Shown here piece by piece: positions 17,031-27,972 of a DNA stretch of 64,000 nt (position 1 is its first letter; every line of letters starts with the position of its first letter). Source of the stretch: CSP1-4 sp963777975 (lineage in GTDB: Bacteria > Chloroflexota > Limnocylindria > Limnocylindrales > CSP1-4); contig CAVZSO010000010.1 in the NCBI GenBank assembly GCA_963777975.1, positions 186,001 to 250,000 on the forward strand, written 5' to 3'. Under the pieces are notes generated by a model. The model was given only the letters and a program-made list of their open reading frames with translations. It was not told the DNA's origin and searched no databases. A program made the position numbers and the translations under genes.

Positions 17031-18720
17031 GTGGCCACCCAGGCGACGAGCCCCGACCGGGCTGCGGCCTTCCCCCCGATCCCCCTCCGCCGCAAGCTCT
17101 ACGGCTTCGGCTCCATCTACGGCAAGACCATCCGCGACTCGCGTCTGGCCTTCATCATCGCGGCCGGGCTCCTCGGCGGGATGTCGCTCGTGATGGGTGT
17201 CGCCGTGTCGAACATCTTCCCGACGGAGGCGGCCAGGCAAGAGGTCGGCGCGCTCTTCGGGAGCATCCCCCCGTCGATGATGAACCTCTTCGGCAACGTC
17301 GACCTCATCGGCTCGAAGGTCGGCACCCTGGGCGGCTACGTCACCTTCAAGTACGGCGCGATCTTCGCACTCGGCACCGCCCTGTGGTCCGTCTTCGCCC
17401 TCTCCGGGACCCTCGCGGGCGAGGCGCGTCGCGGCAGCCTCGACTTCGTGGCAGCGGCACCGTTCGGCAAGCGCCGCATCGCACTCGAGAAAGTCGGCGC
17501 GCACCTGACGCTGCTGGCGCTGGCGATGCTGGTCCTGACCGTCATGCTGACGTTCAGCTCGAACGTCTTCGGGGAGGCCTCGCTGGGCGACTCGATCTCG
17601 CTGCTGTCCTCCGCCGGTTTCGCCCTCTGGGTCGGCTTCCTCGCAGTCCTCTTCGGCGGTCTCGCACTAGCCCTCTCGCCGTTGCTGGGTCGCGCCGGAT
17701 CGGCCGGGATCGCAGGTTTGGCGATGGCCGCCGCCTGGATCATGACGGGCCTCAACGTGGGCGGCCCGCTCCTGGCCCTGAGCCCGTTCTCCTGGACGTT
17801 CGACCACGTCCCGCTCGTCGGGGCGTACGACTGGCCGCCGCTCGCGCTCGTCGCGATCCTCGGCATCGTCTTCGTGGCGATCGGCGTCGAGCTCTTCGAG
17901 CGCCGCGACCTCGGCGTCACCGCCGGGCTTGTCACTCCCGGCCGTGCCGGCCGTGTTCCTTGGCGTCCACGGACCGACCGCCCGGGCATTCGGCGAGCTG
18001 CTCCCGCGGGCGCTCTCGTGGGGCATCGGCCTCGGCCTGATCGGGATCCTCTACTCCTCGCTCTCCGGCGTGCTCGCAGAACAGCTTGGGAGCGCTCCGA
18101 GCTTCCAGGGCGTCTTCGCGGCCCTGTTCCCTGGCATCGACCTCGCATCGGTCGGCGGGTGGCTGCAGCTCTATGCGGAGCTGCTGTACATCGCGGCCGG
18201 CTTCGCGGCGGCCACGTTCGTGTCGCGATGGGCATCGGACGAGACGGACGGCCGTCTCGAGGTGCTCCTGGCCACGCCCATGGCACGGGCTCGGTGGGTC
18301 GTCGCAGGCGGTGCCGCGGCGCTGGTCGCCACCGCGGCGATGACCGTCCTGTTCGCGGCCGGGGTCGGCCTCGGCTCGGCCTCGGGCGGCCTTGACTTCG
18401 GTCAGGCGATGCTCGGCTGCGCGGCACTCGGCCTGTACGCCGCCGCGATCATCGGCGTGGGCTTCGCGGTCGGCGGCCTGTGGAGGACGTCGCTGGCTGC
18501 CGAGATCGCCGCCCTGTTCGTCGTGGCCACCTACCTGCTCGACCTGGTCGCGCCGCCGCTCAAGCTCGACGCGCTCCACCAGCTTGCCCTGACCGCGCAC
18601 ATGGGGCAGCCCATGGTCGGCCAGTGGGACGGGGTCGGCATCGTGGCCTGCCTCGTGATCGCGCTCGGCGGCATCCTCTTGGGCGCCTGGGGCATGTCGC
18701 GGCGGGACGTGGCCCGCTAG
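17031..18720 (+). CDS. ABC-2 exporter permease (one frame break)
   Basis: The membrane partner of the preceding ATPase. From the GTG at 17031 the first 300 residues hold about six hydrophobic segments, among them LAFIIAAGLLGGMSLVMGV and GIAGLAMAAAWIMTGLNVGG. Near 17930 similarity moves to another frame, which carries a second six-segment half (LSWGIGLGLIGILYSSLSGV, TSLAAEIAALFVVATYLLDL) to the stop at 18720. This gives about 560 residues and 12 segments, consistent with a two-half YhgE/Tcr-like permease. The reading GEARRGSLDFVAAAPFGKRR in the first half and DETDGRLEVLLATPMARARW in the second are matching cytosolic loops, which supports a single duplicated protein. Confidence 0.82.
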
Positions 18721-18850
18721 GGGACCCAGCCGGACCCGGCGATGCCTCCGGCCCGCCGATGGTTGATCCGCCTACGGGCGCCCGGTCAGCACGCAGGCGG
18801 CACGGCGCGGCCGGCCAGGCAGACCAAGACGGCCGGGTACCATCGCAGCG

Positions 18851-19915
18851 ATGCGCTTCGCTCGCATGATCCAGTCGGTCGAGGCCCACGCCGGTGGCGA
18901 GCACGGCCGCGTCATCGTCGGTGGCGTGCTCGACGTCCCCGGCCAGACCATGTACGACAAGATGCAGTGGCTGTGGCAGGAGGGCGACGACCTGCGTCGG
19001 CTGATGCTGCGCGAGCCGCGCGGCTATCCCGCCGCCAACGTCAACCTCGTGCTGCCATCGAACGATCCCGAGGCGCAGGCAGGCTACGTCATCATGGAGC
19101 AGGTCGAGTACCCGGGCATGTCCGGCACCAACACGATGTGCACCGTGACTGCGATCCTCGAAACCGGCATGCTGCCGATGACCGAACCGGTCACCGAGCT
19201 CGTCCTCGAGGCGCCGGCCGGGCTCATCCGCGTCCGCGCCGAGTGTCGGGACGGCAAGGTCACGAGCGTCACCTTCCGGAACGTGCCGGCATTCGCCGCC
19301 TACTTGGACACGCCGGTCGAGGTGCCGCAGCTGGGCACGGTCGTGGTCGATGTCGCCTATGGCGGCATGTTCTACGTCATCGCCTCGGCCGAGGCATTCG
19401 GCCTGCGCCTGACGCCCGACGAAGGACGCGACATCACGCGCATCTCGGAGATGATCAAGGCCGCGGCCAGCGAACAGCTGCCGGTCGTCCATCCCGATCA
19501 GCCAGGCTTCGCGGGCATCACCATCGCCCAGCTCTCAGGGCCGCCGCACGCGGTGACGTCGTCGCGCCGCAACGCGGTCACGGTCTCGACCGGCGTCCTC
19601 GACTGGGAGCGGCCCTCCACCTGGACCGGCGCGATCGACCGCTCACCGTGCGGCACCGGAACCTGCGCGGCCATGGCGGTGCTGCACGCCAAGGGCCGGC
19701 TGGGCATCGGCGAGGCGTTCGTCCACGAGGGCATCCTGGGCACGACGTTCACCGGGCGCCTGATCGAGGAGACGACCGTCGGCAGCGGCAAGGCGACGCG
19801 GCCGGCCGTCGTCGCAGAGCTCACCGGCACCGCCTGGATCACGGGCTTCGCCTCATGGGTCCTGGATCCGAGCGATCCCTTTCCGGAGGGTTACACCGTC
19901 GGTGATATCTGGTGA
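18851..19915 (+). CDS. Proline racemase-superfamily protein with Ser/Cys active-site pair
   Basis: A 354-residue member of the proline racemase superfamily (proline racemase, 4-hydroxyproline 2-epimerase, trans-3-hydroxyproline dehydratase). The enzymes use two opposed residues: the first, in MCGHGT of classical racemases, is Ser91 here (MSGTNTMC); the second is Cys267 in DRSPCGTGTCA. The Ser/Cys pair marks a less studied subgroup with epimerase or dehydratase activity on hydroxyprolines, so substrate cannot be fixed. The gene is intact. It lies between the exporter operon and upp, 130 bases after the permease. Confidence 0.85.
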   Translation: MRFARMIQSVEAHAGGEHGRVIVGGVLDVPGQTMYDKMQWLWQEGDDLRRLMLREPRGYPAANVNLVLPSNDPEAQAGYVIMEQVEYPGMSGTNTMCTVTAILETGMLPMTEPVTELVLEAPAGLIRVRAECRDGKVTSVTFRNVPAFAAYLDTPVEVPQLGTVVVDVAYGGMFYVIASAEAFGLRLTPDEGRDITRISEMIKAAASEQLPVVHPDQPGFAGITIAQLSGPPHAVTSSRRNAVTVSTGVLDWERPSTWTGAIDRSPCGTGTCAAMAVLHAKGRLGIGEAFVHEGILGTTFTGRLIEETTVGSGKATRPAVVAELTGTAWITGFASWVLDPSDPFPEGYTVGDIW

Positions 19916-19969
19916 CCGTCGCGCATCGCTAGAATTGCCTCGGCCACCCCCGCCAGGAGCTCGACCCTG

Positions 19970-20650
19970 ATGCCAAGCGAGACTGCGCCCGCCGCCGCCC
20001 CCGCGGCGACCGACCTGCCCGAGACCTTCCACGTCAGCCGACACCCCGCCGTCCAGCACAAGCTGGCGCTCCTGCGCGCGACCACGACCGAGCCCAAGAA
20101 GTTCCGCGAGCTGGTGCGCGAGATCAGCTGGCTGCTGGGCTACGAGGCGCTGGCCGATGCCCGGACGCTGACCATCGACGTCGAGACGCCGCTCGAGATC
20201 ACGCCCGGCGCCAAGCTTGCCGACCGCATCGGGCTCATCCCCATCCTGCGCGCGGGCCTGGGCATGGTCGACGCCATGCTGGAGCTGATGCCGACCGCCG
20301 AGGTCTGGCACCTCGGCCTCTTCCGGGACGAGCGGACGCTGCAACCGGTCGAGTACTACAACAAGCTACCCGACACCGCGACCGTGGACCTCTGCCTCAT
20401 CCTCGACCCGATGCTGGCCACGGGCGGCTCGGCCACCGCGGCCATCGAGGTCCTCAAGGCCTGGGGTGCCCGCCGCATCAAGCTCGTCAATCTCATCGCC
20501 GCGCCAGAGGGCGTGCGCGCCGTCGCCGCGGCGCATCCTGACGTGCCCATCTACTGCGCGGCGCTCGACCGGCAGCTCAACGAGAAGGGCTACATCCTGC
20601 CTGGTCTCGGTGATGCGGGCGACCGCCAGTTCGGGACCAGCCACCGGTAG
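19970..20650 (+). CDS. upp: Uracil phosphoribosyltransferase
   Basis: A pyrimidine salvage enzyme that makes UMP from uracil and PRPP. The 226-residue sequence has an Ala/Pro-rich N-terminal tail of about 18 residues before the family core: HPAVQHKLALLRATTTEPKK, GYEALADA, IPILRAGLGMVDAML, the PRPP loop LILDPMLATGGSATAA, and the uracil-binding end GYILPGLGDAGDRQFGT. An AGGAGC lies 10 bases before the ATG. The gene is intact. Its 3' end abuts a decayed oxidase remnant on the other strand. Confidence 0.93.
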   Translation: MPSETAPAAAPAATDLPETFHVSRHPAVQHKLALLRATTTEPKKFRELVREISWLLGYEALADARTLTIDVETPLEITPGAKLADRIGLIPILRAGLGMVDAMLELMPTAEVWHLGLFRDERTLQPVEYYNKLPDTATVDLCLILDPMLATGGSATAAIEVLKAWGARRIKLVNLIAAPEGVRAVAAAHPDVPIYCAALDRQLNEKGYILPGLGDAGDRQFGTSHR

Positions 20651-20654
20651 TCGC

Positions 20655-21065
20655 CGGTCCGCGCATGCCGGTGATCAGCCGCTCGCGGTCGAACATCGAC
20701 GCGACGACAGCTGGCTCGATGTTCTGGTTGAGATCGAAAGACGTTGTCGGGGTCGTAGGCTCGTTTGACCTCGGTCAGCCGTCGGTAGGTTGACGCCGAA
20801 CGCGTCCTTGACGCGTTGCTCGCCCTCGAGGCGGCCGAGATAGTTCACGTACGCCGCATCGGTCGATCGAGCGGCCGCGATGCCGGTCCCAGACGTCGCG
20901 AGCCCAGGCGAGCATTGGCCTCGCTCTCGCTGGCGTCGACGTCCATCCGCCGAGGATGAGCAGGCTGAACGCGGCGTCCGGTGCTGGAAGGCCGTGTCGG
21001 TCTCAGCGACCAGCGCGATCGCACCACCCATCGGCTCGATGGCGATGACCGAGTGCCGCGAGGGC
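20655..21065 (-). pseudogene. C-terminal remnant of a berberine-bridge-type FAD oxidase
   Basis: Only the last 130 or so codons survive, spread over several frames. Readable pieces in order are VIAIEPMGGAIALVAETDTA, then YVNYLGRLEGEQRVKDAFG, YRRLTEVKRAYDPDNV and FDLNQNIEPAVVASMFDRER. These are the hallmark BBE-domain end of FAD-linked oxidases (YDPDN and LNQNI). The FAD-binding N-terminal domain is missing: upstream the sequence runs directly into an ABC permease remnant near 21060. At least four frame breaks occur, one at a TTT run near 20733. Confidence 0.7.
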
Positions 21066-21380
21066 CTTGACGAGCAGGAACTCTGACGAGGGATCGGTGT
21101 CTCGAGGATCGGCTCAGGCCGTCCTGCTGACGCTCGCCGGCCACCGCGTAGGCGGCGAGCGCGACCGGCGCGAGCACCGGGATGGCGAGCATGTACAGCA
21201 GGAGGTGCTCGTTGCTGAGCGTTGCCGCCGAGGTCCGGAGGCGACGAAGACCACGAAGAGCGGCTGGATGAGGAAGATCAGCGCGACGACCGCCGTCGCC
21301 TCGGCGACGGAGCGGTTGAGACGGTACTCGCGAAGCTCCTTGCGGACGATGGCGCGGACGCGCCTCCTGCTCACGCTCAT
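21060..21380 (-). pseudogene. Truncated ABC-2 permease remnant
   Basis: The N-terminal 110 or so residues of an ABC-2 permease. ATG 21380 overlaps the ATPase stop (ATGA). The start reads MSVSRRRVRAIVRKELREYR, then a membrane segment (VVALIFLIQPLFVVFVAS), a second in another frame (MLAIPVLAPVALAAYAVAG), and pieces of the cytosolic loop (EPILETPIPR, EFLLVKALAAL). Permeases of this type are usually 230 residues or more; here the sequence stops near 21060 and continues as the oxidase tail, so an internal deletion probably fused the two genes. Confidence 0.65.
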
Positions 21381-22318
21381 CGGGATCCGGCTCGTGCGTC
21401 CGCGTCGATCAGCTCGAGGTAGACATCCTCGAGCGAGTGGCGCGACTCGCTGATCGACAGCACGTCAGCACCCGCGGCCACCAGGGCCCGGGTACGGCGG
21501 GCGCGGCTGACGCAGGATCGGCGACCGTCGAGGAGCCGGAACTCGAACTGGCGGTGACGACCCCAAGCCGTCGACCGCCGCCACGCCGGCCAAGGACGCG
21601 GTCGGGCTCGTCGAGCGGGGCGGCGTCCGGACGGCGAGCACGCGCGCGAAGAGCCGGTCGCGAAGCTCGTCAGGCCGACCGACCGAGCGCAGGGTCGTGT
21701 TCAGGATCGCGACACGATCGCAGAGTCGTTCGGCTTCTTCGAGGCGGTGCGTCGTGAGGAAGATCGTCACACCCCGCGGCGGAGGCCGGTGATCAGCTCG
21801 TGGACCTCGAGAGTCGCGACCGGGACGAGGCCGCCGTCGGCTCGGCCAGGAACAGCACCTCTGGGTCGCTGAGCAGAGCTCGCGCAAGGGCAGCGCGCTG
21901 TCGGAGGCCCTTGGACAGGCTGCCGCACGGGTCATGGGCTCGGTCCGTCAGATCGATCGCCACCAGGACGCGGTCGATGCGATCACGCGCGTCGGCACCT
22001 CGTAGAGGTCGGCGAAGCACTCGAGGTTCTCAGCACGCTCAGGCGGAGGTCGAGACCCGGCGACTCGGGCAAGATCGCGATCCGCCGACGGATCTCGACG
22101 ACGTTCTCGGGCGTGAGCGGGATCCCGCGACCGTCGCCGAGCCCGAGGTCGGCGCGATGAGCGTGCCGAGCGCTCGGACGGTCGTCGTCTTGCCAGCGCC
22201 GTTCGGCCCGAGGAAGCCGAAGACCTCGCCGCGCCCGACGTCGAGGAGCGTCGGCGACCGCAAGGCGATCCAGCATCGACGGCATCTCCGACGGTCGCTC
22301 AGGTCGCTCGGTGGACAT
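21377..22318 (-). pseudogene. Decayed ABC-2 ATPase (DrrA type)
   Basis: An exporter ATPase spread over all three frames. Recognisable in order: GEVFGFLGPNGAGKTTTVRA (Walker A), LTPENVVEIRRRIAILPESP, LSKGLRQRAALARALLSDPE (signature), a damaged Walker B FLAEPT in which Asp is replaced by Ala, LTTHRLEEAERLCDRVAILN, and a C-terminus LEDVYLELIDADARAGSR with a TGA at 21377 that overlaps the permease start. At least five frame breaks lie within 940 bases. The Walker B substitution cannot come from an indel and supports true loss of function. Confidence 0.72.
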
Positions 22319-22408
22319 TGTGCCTTGGCCTGTCAGGCTCTGAAGGGCCGAGTCGGAGCGCCAGGATCCTGGATGCCCTCAGCGTGCGCTGTCCTGGCTC
22401 GGTGCCGC

Positions 22409-23426
22409 TCAGATGTGGGGCGCGACACCTTCGGCGAGCAGCCCCATCAGCTCGGCCTGTGCCTCGTACTCGAGGAACGGGAAGTGGCTCCGGGCGACGA
22501 ACTCCACGGGCACGCCCGCCTGCTCGCCGGATGTCGAGCAGCGCGTCGACGAGCTCGTCGGGGGCCCCGGCGTACGCAGCCCGCCCCTTGACCAGGGCGT
22601 CATCGGGGCGATCGAACGGCGGCGGAGACGGCGGCGGGAGCGGCCGAGTCGCCGAGGCCTCCATGTCGGAGTACTTCCACTGCATCGCCCACAGCACGTC
22701 GCGATAGCGGGCGAGCGCCGCCTCGCGGGAGGCGCCTGGCAGCAGCACGGAGTAGTGGATGAAGCGGAAGGTCGACGGGTCACGACCGATGCGCTCGCAC
22801 TCGTCGAGCACCCAGCGCACCAGCTCGACGAACTTCTCGGCAGGGGCGTTCGCGAAGATCCCATCGGCGAGGCGCGCGGCGCGGCGGATCGCGGGCTCTG
22901 CTCCGCCGCCGACGACGACCGGGATCCGCTTCGACGGCGTGGGCCGGACGGCCAGCGTCGGGAGGTCGTAGACCTCGCCGTGGTGCGTGAACGGGTCGCC
23001 GGTCCACGCCTGCGGCAGGATCCGGAGGATCTCGTCCATGGCCGCGCCACGCCGGTGCATGTCGGCGCCGAGTCCGACGAACTCCACTCCGGACCAGCCG
23101 AGCCCGAGGCCCAGGACGAGCCGGCCATGGCTGAGCAGCTGGACGGTCGCCGCGTCCTCCGCCAGGCGCAGCGGGTGGTGCATCGGTGCCAGAACGACGC
23201 CGGTGCCGATCTCGATGCGCGACGTCGCCTGCGCGAGCGCCGCGCTGACGACGAGGAGCGAGGGCATGTAGCCGTCATCGACGAAGTGGTGTTCGGTCGT
23301 CCAGACGGACGTGAAGCCGAGCCGTTCCGCCTCGACGGCCAGGCGGACCGCCTCGTCGTAGGCACGCGTCCAGTCGGTCTCGCCGGGACGAAGCTGCGCG
23401 CTGAGCAGTCCGAAGCCGAGTCCCAT
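22409..23426 (-). CDS. LLM-class (F420-type) flavin-dependent oxidoreductase (one frame break)
   Basis: A luciferase-like monooxygenase-fold protein of about 339 residues. Features are MGLGFGLLSAQLRPGE at the start, AVEAERLGFTSVWTTEHHF, IEIGTGVVLAPMHHPLRLAE, GRLVLGLGLGWSGVEF and IPVVVGGGAEPAIRRAARLA, all typical of F420-dependent LLM enzymes. The similarity changes frame near 22525 and ends PFLEYEAQAELMGLLAEG with a stop at 22409. The enzyme would transfer hydride between a flavin or F420 cofactor and an unknown substrate in the cytosol. Confidence 0.82.
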
Positions 23427-23585
23427 GGTCGGCGACGATACCAGCCAACGCCTGTTGGCAGCCGCCGCAAGGTCCGACGGACCCGAGCCCGTGTCGGCGG
23501 CATCGGCGTTGCCGCGTGCCCTAGGTCCATCGAGGTCACTCGATCGGCACGTGCTGCCGACCGCCGATCGAGGTCGGGCCGGCCG

Positions 23586-24033
23586 TCAGCTCTTGCCGTG
23601 GCGCGCCCGCTGGGCGGCGAGGCGATCGTGGGCCTCGGCGATGAGCGGGACGACGATGTCTCGGAACGTCGCCGCTGACGGGTTGAGGATCGAGATCCAG
23701 AGCTGGGCCGCGTAGGTCGGATGTGGGAGGAGCCGTGTCGAGGGCCGTGTAGTCGGGCGGCGCCGCCGGATCGAGGGCATCGCCGACGAGTCGCTCGAAC
23801 GTGGCGCGGCTGAGCCCCAGGTTCAGCCGGTAGACGCCGGCGCGATCGAGATCGGAGCCGTCGTCGTAGTCGTTGTTGGTGACGATCGTCGCGTAGTTCG
23901 GGAAGTGCCGCTCGGGATCCAGGGAGAAGAACCACGTGCCGCCCGACTCGAGGACGGCGGTCTCCGGATATGTCTCACGGATGTAGCGGACGATGGACTC
24001 CGGGTCAGGTGCTGTGAGGTCGTTCGTGCTCAT
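23586..24033 (-). CDS. DUF6194-like protein (one frame break)
   Basis: A protein of about 149 residues. From ATG 24033 it reads MSTNDLTAPDPESIVRYI, then GGTWFFSLDPERHFPNYATI and VTNNDYDDGSDLDRAGVYRL, a pattern I associate with DUF6194. Near 23735 it moves frame into AQLWISILNPSAATFRDIVV and ends RARHGKS at 23586. Function is unknown; fold resembles small MmcQ/YjbR-like proteins, with low certainty. It lies between two other small soluble enzymes on the same strand. Confidence 0.6.
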
Positions 24034-24212
24034 GTCGAGACCGTACGACATGCATGTCAAGCCCTTCCCGGACGCGTGTGCGTCAAGGACGGTCGGTACG
24101 TTCCGACGGGCCTCTCAAGCTGGCGTTGTCGTCCAGCACGCTTCCGTTCACGGACAGGCTGGCGAGCACGCGAACGGACGTAGCGGCCATACGCGCCCGG
24201 CGGACGCGGCGG

Positions 24213-24775
24213 CTAGCGCGACACGCGGTAGCGCAGTAACACGACCCCCGAGCTGAAGGTGCGCGTCTCGACGACCTCGAGGTCCACCCGGCGCTCGTCC
24301 CGGGGAAAGAACGGAATGCCCCCGCCGACCAGCACCGGGTAGACCATGGCCTGGTACTCGTCGATCAGGCCCAACGCGGCCGCATCGGCGGCGAGGGTCG
24401 CGCCGCCGATCGCGATGTCGCCCTCGCCCGGCTCGGCTCGCAACCGCCCGATCTCCTCCGCCAGGCCGCCGGTGGCCAGGCGGGCATTGCCCTGCACCGC
24501 CGACAGCGTGGTGGAGAAGACCACCTTCGGGAGCGGCTTCCAGAGCGCGGCCCACTCGAGCTCTGCGTCGTCGAGCGAGGATCCTGGTCGACGGTGTCCC
24601 AGTACAGCATCGTCTCGTAGAGCTTTCGTCCCATCAGGTGGACGCCGACCCCTCGTATCTCGTCGATCCAGAAGCGAAACACCTCCGCATCGGGTGCGGT
24701 CCAGTCGAAGCCCCCGTCCGGCCCGACGATGTAGCCGTCAAGCGAGACGCCCATCGAATAGGTCACGCTGCGCAT
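24213..24775 (-). CDS. Dihydrofolate reductase-family (RibD C-terminal-like) protein (one frame break)
   Basis: A protein of about 187 residues with the RibD C-terminal/DHFR fold. The first frame reads MRSVTYSMGVSLDGYIVGPD, FDWTAPDAEVFRFW and GVHLMGRKLYETM; after a break near 24585 the second reads LWKPLPKMVFSTTLSAVQGN, GDIAIGGATLAADAAALGLI, EYQAMVYPVLVGGGIPFF and a C-terminal SGVVLLRYRV. NADPH-binding residues of the fold (GGATLA) are present. Many such proteins are uncharacterised reductases; an antifolate or riboflavin role cannot be inferred here. Confidence 0.78.
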
Positions 24776-24896
24776 CTGAAGTCCTCCTCAGGTCGGGCTC
24801 GACGATACGACCGCCGGACGTCGCAGGGCGCATCGCGGCTCGACGGATCCCCTGGGCTGCGACTGCCGCCGAGCGGCGGTATCTGGCGAGACGAAG

Positions 24897-24922
24897 AGGC
24901 CGGACCCTCGCGGGCCCGGCCT
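24897..24922 (-). terminator. Strong hairpin after the ABC binding-protein gene
   Basis: AGGCCGG (24897-24903) pairs with CCGGCCT (24916-24922), and CCC (24905-24907) with GGG (24912-24914) around TCGC, with one A/C mismatch between the two stems. It lies 30 bases past the stop of the binding-protein gene on the minus strand and is followed on that strand by CTTCGTCTC. It is the likely terminator of the transporter operon. Confidence 0.6.
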
Positions 24923-24951
24923 CCAGCCGAACGACATGATCGGGAGCAGCC

Positions 24952-26052
24952 CTACTGGCCACCCGCCGTGAGCGTGACCGTCGTCGGCGTCCAGGACGCG
25001 CCGGTCGTGTCCGTTCCTTCGAGCGCCTTGAGCGCCTTCTCGGTCAGGTCGTTCCGGAACGCCTGGCCCTCGACGGGCTTGGTCAGGATCTTGCCGTCGG
25101 TGGCGATCTTGACGGTCTGGTCGTAGAGCGCCTGATCCATCGTGCCGATGCCCTTGGGCGACGGCCAGATGAGCTTGTTGACCTCGTTCAGCTGCCAGGC
25201 CTGATGGACCTTGGGCAGCTTGGCGTCGTACTTCAGGATCATGTCCACGGCCTTGTCGGGATTGTCGCGGCAGAACTGCCAGCCCTTGTAGGCGGCCGTC
25301 AGGAAGGCCACCGCGGTGTCCTCGTTGCCGGTCTCCTTGAGCCAGGACTCGTCGGCGAAGATGCCGTCCTGGAGCATCGAGGTGCCGGCGTCCTGCATCG
25401 AGATGACGTCCAGGTCCTCGGGCTTGTAGAGCTCGCCCGTGGCCGGGTTCTTGGTCTCCAGCACCTGGGCATACTCGTTGTAGAGCATCGCCTGGGCGGC
25501 GTCGATCTCGCCGTTCACGAAGGCGTTCATCGTGAAGTCCTGGCTGACGATGGTCACGTCGGCCGGGTTGTTGGGATCGAGGCCGGCCTTGCGGATGGCG
25601 GCGTACAGCTCGGCCTCGTTGCCGAAGCCCCAGCTGCCGACCTTCTTGCCCTTCCAGTCCGTGGGCTTCGTGATGCCCTTGTCCTTGAAGGCGATCTGCA
25701 GGGTGGGCGAACGCTGGAATGGCTGCCCGATGAACTGGATGTCGGCGCCGTTCTCGCGCGAGGCGAGGGCCTTCGGCAGCCAGCTGATGCCGAACTCGGC
25801 GTTGCCGGCCGCGACCACCGTCGCAGGCACGATGTCGACCGCGCCGGGCAGGATCGTGACGTCAAGACCCTGGTCCTTGTAGTAGCCCTGGTCGAGCGCC
25901 GCGTAGTAGCCGCAGAACTGCTCCTGCGGGAGCCACTGCAACTGCAGGCGGACCGGCTTCAACGCGGCGGCGCTGCTGCCGCCACCGGCATTGCAGGCGG
26001 CCAGCAGCATGATCGTCGCGATGGCCATCGCCGCGACACGTCGCAAGCTCAT
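24952..26052 (-). CDS. NMT1/ThiY-like ABC transporter substrate-binding lipoprotein
   Basis: A periplasmic-type binding protein of 366 residues. A lipoprotein signal ends at LLAAC with Cys20. The mature part has the NMT1/THI5-like pattern: RLQLQWLPQEQFCGYYAALD, GYYKDQGLDVTILPG, AAGNAEFGISWLPKALASRE, and KGKKVGSWGFGNEAELYAAI. The opening motif resembles binders of formylaminopyrimidine (ThiY) more than nitrate or taurine binders. A clear GGAGG precedes the start. It follows the two permeases and ATPase on the same strand with a gap of 131 bases. The ligand is inferred: a thiamine pyrimidine precursor or a related nitrogen heterocycle. Confidence 0.85.
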   Translation of the reverse strand: MSLRRVAAMAIATIMLLAACNAGGGSSAAALKPVRLQLQWLPQEQFCGYYAALDQGYYKDQGLDVTILPGAVDIVPATVVAAGNAEFGISWLPKALASRENGADIQFIGQPFQRSPTLQIAFKDKGITKPTDWKGKKVGSWGFGNEAELYAAIRKAGLDPNNPADVTIVSQDFTMNAFVNGEIDAAQAMLYNEYAQVLETKNPATGELYKPEDLDVISMQDAGTSMLQDGIFADESWLKETGNEDTAVAFLTAAYKGWQFCRDNPDKAVDMILKYDAKLPKVHQAWQLNEVNKLIWPSPKGIGTMDQALYDQTVKIATDGKILTKPVEGQAFRNDLTEKALKALEGTDTTGASWTPTTVTLTAGGQ

Positions 26053-26183
26053 CGATCCCTCCTCATTGATGGCAGCCGGCCCTGGGCCATGTCGCCGCCG
26101 ATGGCGCCCAGTCTAACGAGGCGAACATCGTCCCGGGCTACGTCTCCGTCGTCGAGCCTCGCGCGAGCGCCGTGGCCGGGCGC

Positions 26184-27008
26184 CTAGGACACCTCGGTGG
26201 CCGTCCGATACGAGCTGTGCCAGGGCATCACGAGGCGCTCCACGATGGCCACCACGAGGTACAGGCTGATGCCGATGGCGGAGGCGAAGACGATCGCCGC
26301 CCACGAGCGCTCGAGGTCGAGGAAGGCGGCATAGCGAACGATGTACTGGCCGAGCGAGATGCTCGGCGCGCCGAAGTACTCGCCGATGATGGCGCCGATG
26401 GTCGCCAGCGTGGTCCCCACCTTGAGCGCGGTGAAGACGAACGGCATGGCGCAATGGCTGCGCAGCTCGCGGAAGACCTGGCCGTCGCTGGCGGCCATGG
26501 ATCGCATCAGCTCGATGGCTGCCGGCTCGACGTGCATCAGGCCGCGGGCCGTGTTGATCATGACCGGGAAGAAGACGAGGGCGGCCGCGACCATCGCCTT
26601 GGAGAGCTGCTTGTCGAGCCCGAACCAATTGTTGAAGAGCGGCGCGAAGGCGATGATGGGGATGGCGCTGATGCCGATGGCGACGGGCAGGATCGACTCG
26701 CGCAGGCTGGCCCAGCGGGCGATCCCGATGCCCGGCCGCCAGGCCCGCCAACCCGCCGATGGCCATGCCCAGCAGGATCTCGACCAGCGTGTAGGTCGCG
26801 GACGACCAGAGCTCCGGCAGGTACGTGACCCAGGCCTCGGCGATCTTCGACGGTGCCGGCAGGATGAACTGGGGCAGGCCGAGGACGCGCGTCAGCAGGT
26901 CCCAGACGATGATGGCTCCGAAGAAGATGCCCAGCGGCAGGAGCCAGCTGCGCAGCGTTCGCCCGACGACCGTCGCCATCGACGCGTCGCCGGGCGTCGA
27001 GGCCAGCG

Positions 27009-27012
<4 letters not shown>
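26184..27012 (-). CDS. NitT/TauT-type ABC transporter permease A (one frame break)
   Basis: An inner-membrane permease of about 276 residues. ATG 27012 overlaps the ATPase stop (ATGA). The first frame has LLPLGIFFGAIIVWDLLTRV, LPQFILPAPSKIAEAWVTYL and a membrane stretch; the break is near 26740. The second frame holds LVFFPVMINTARGLMHVEPA, the EAA-type loop AMPFVFTALKVGTTLATIGA, GAIIGEYFGAPSISLGQYIV and a final helix. The arrangement matches the BPD_transp_1 family used with NMT1-like binding proteins. Confidence 0.84.

Positions 27013-27968
<956 letters not shown>

Positions 27969-27972
<4 letters not shown>

Noticed and set aside
22409..23935. 508-residue frame extending the LLM-class gene upstream
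   Set aside because: Only its C-terminal part matches the family; the remainder is a shadow of the LLM gene and the DUF6194-like gene.
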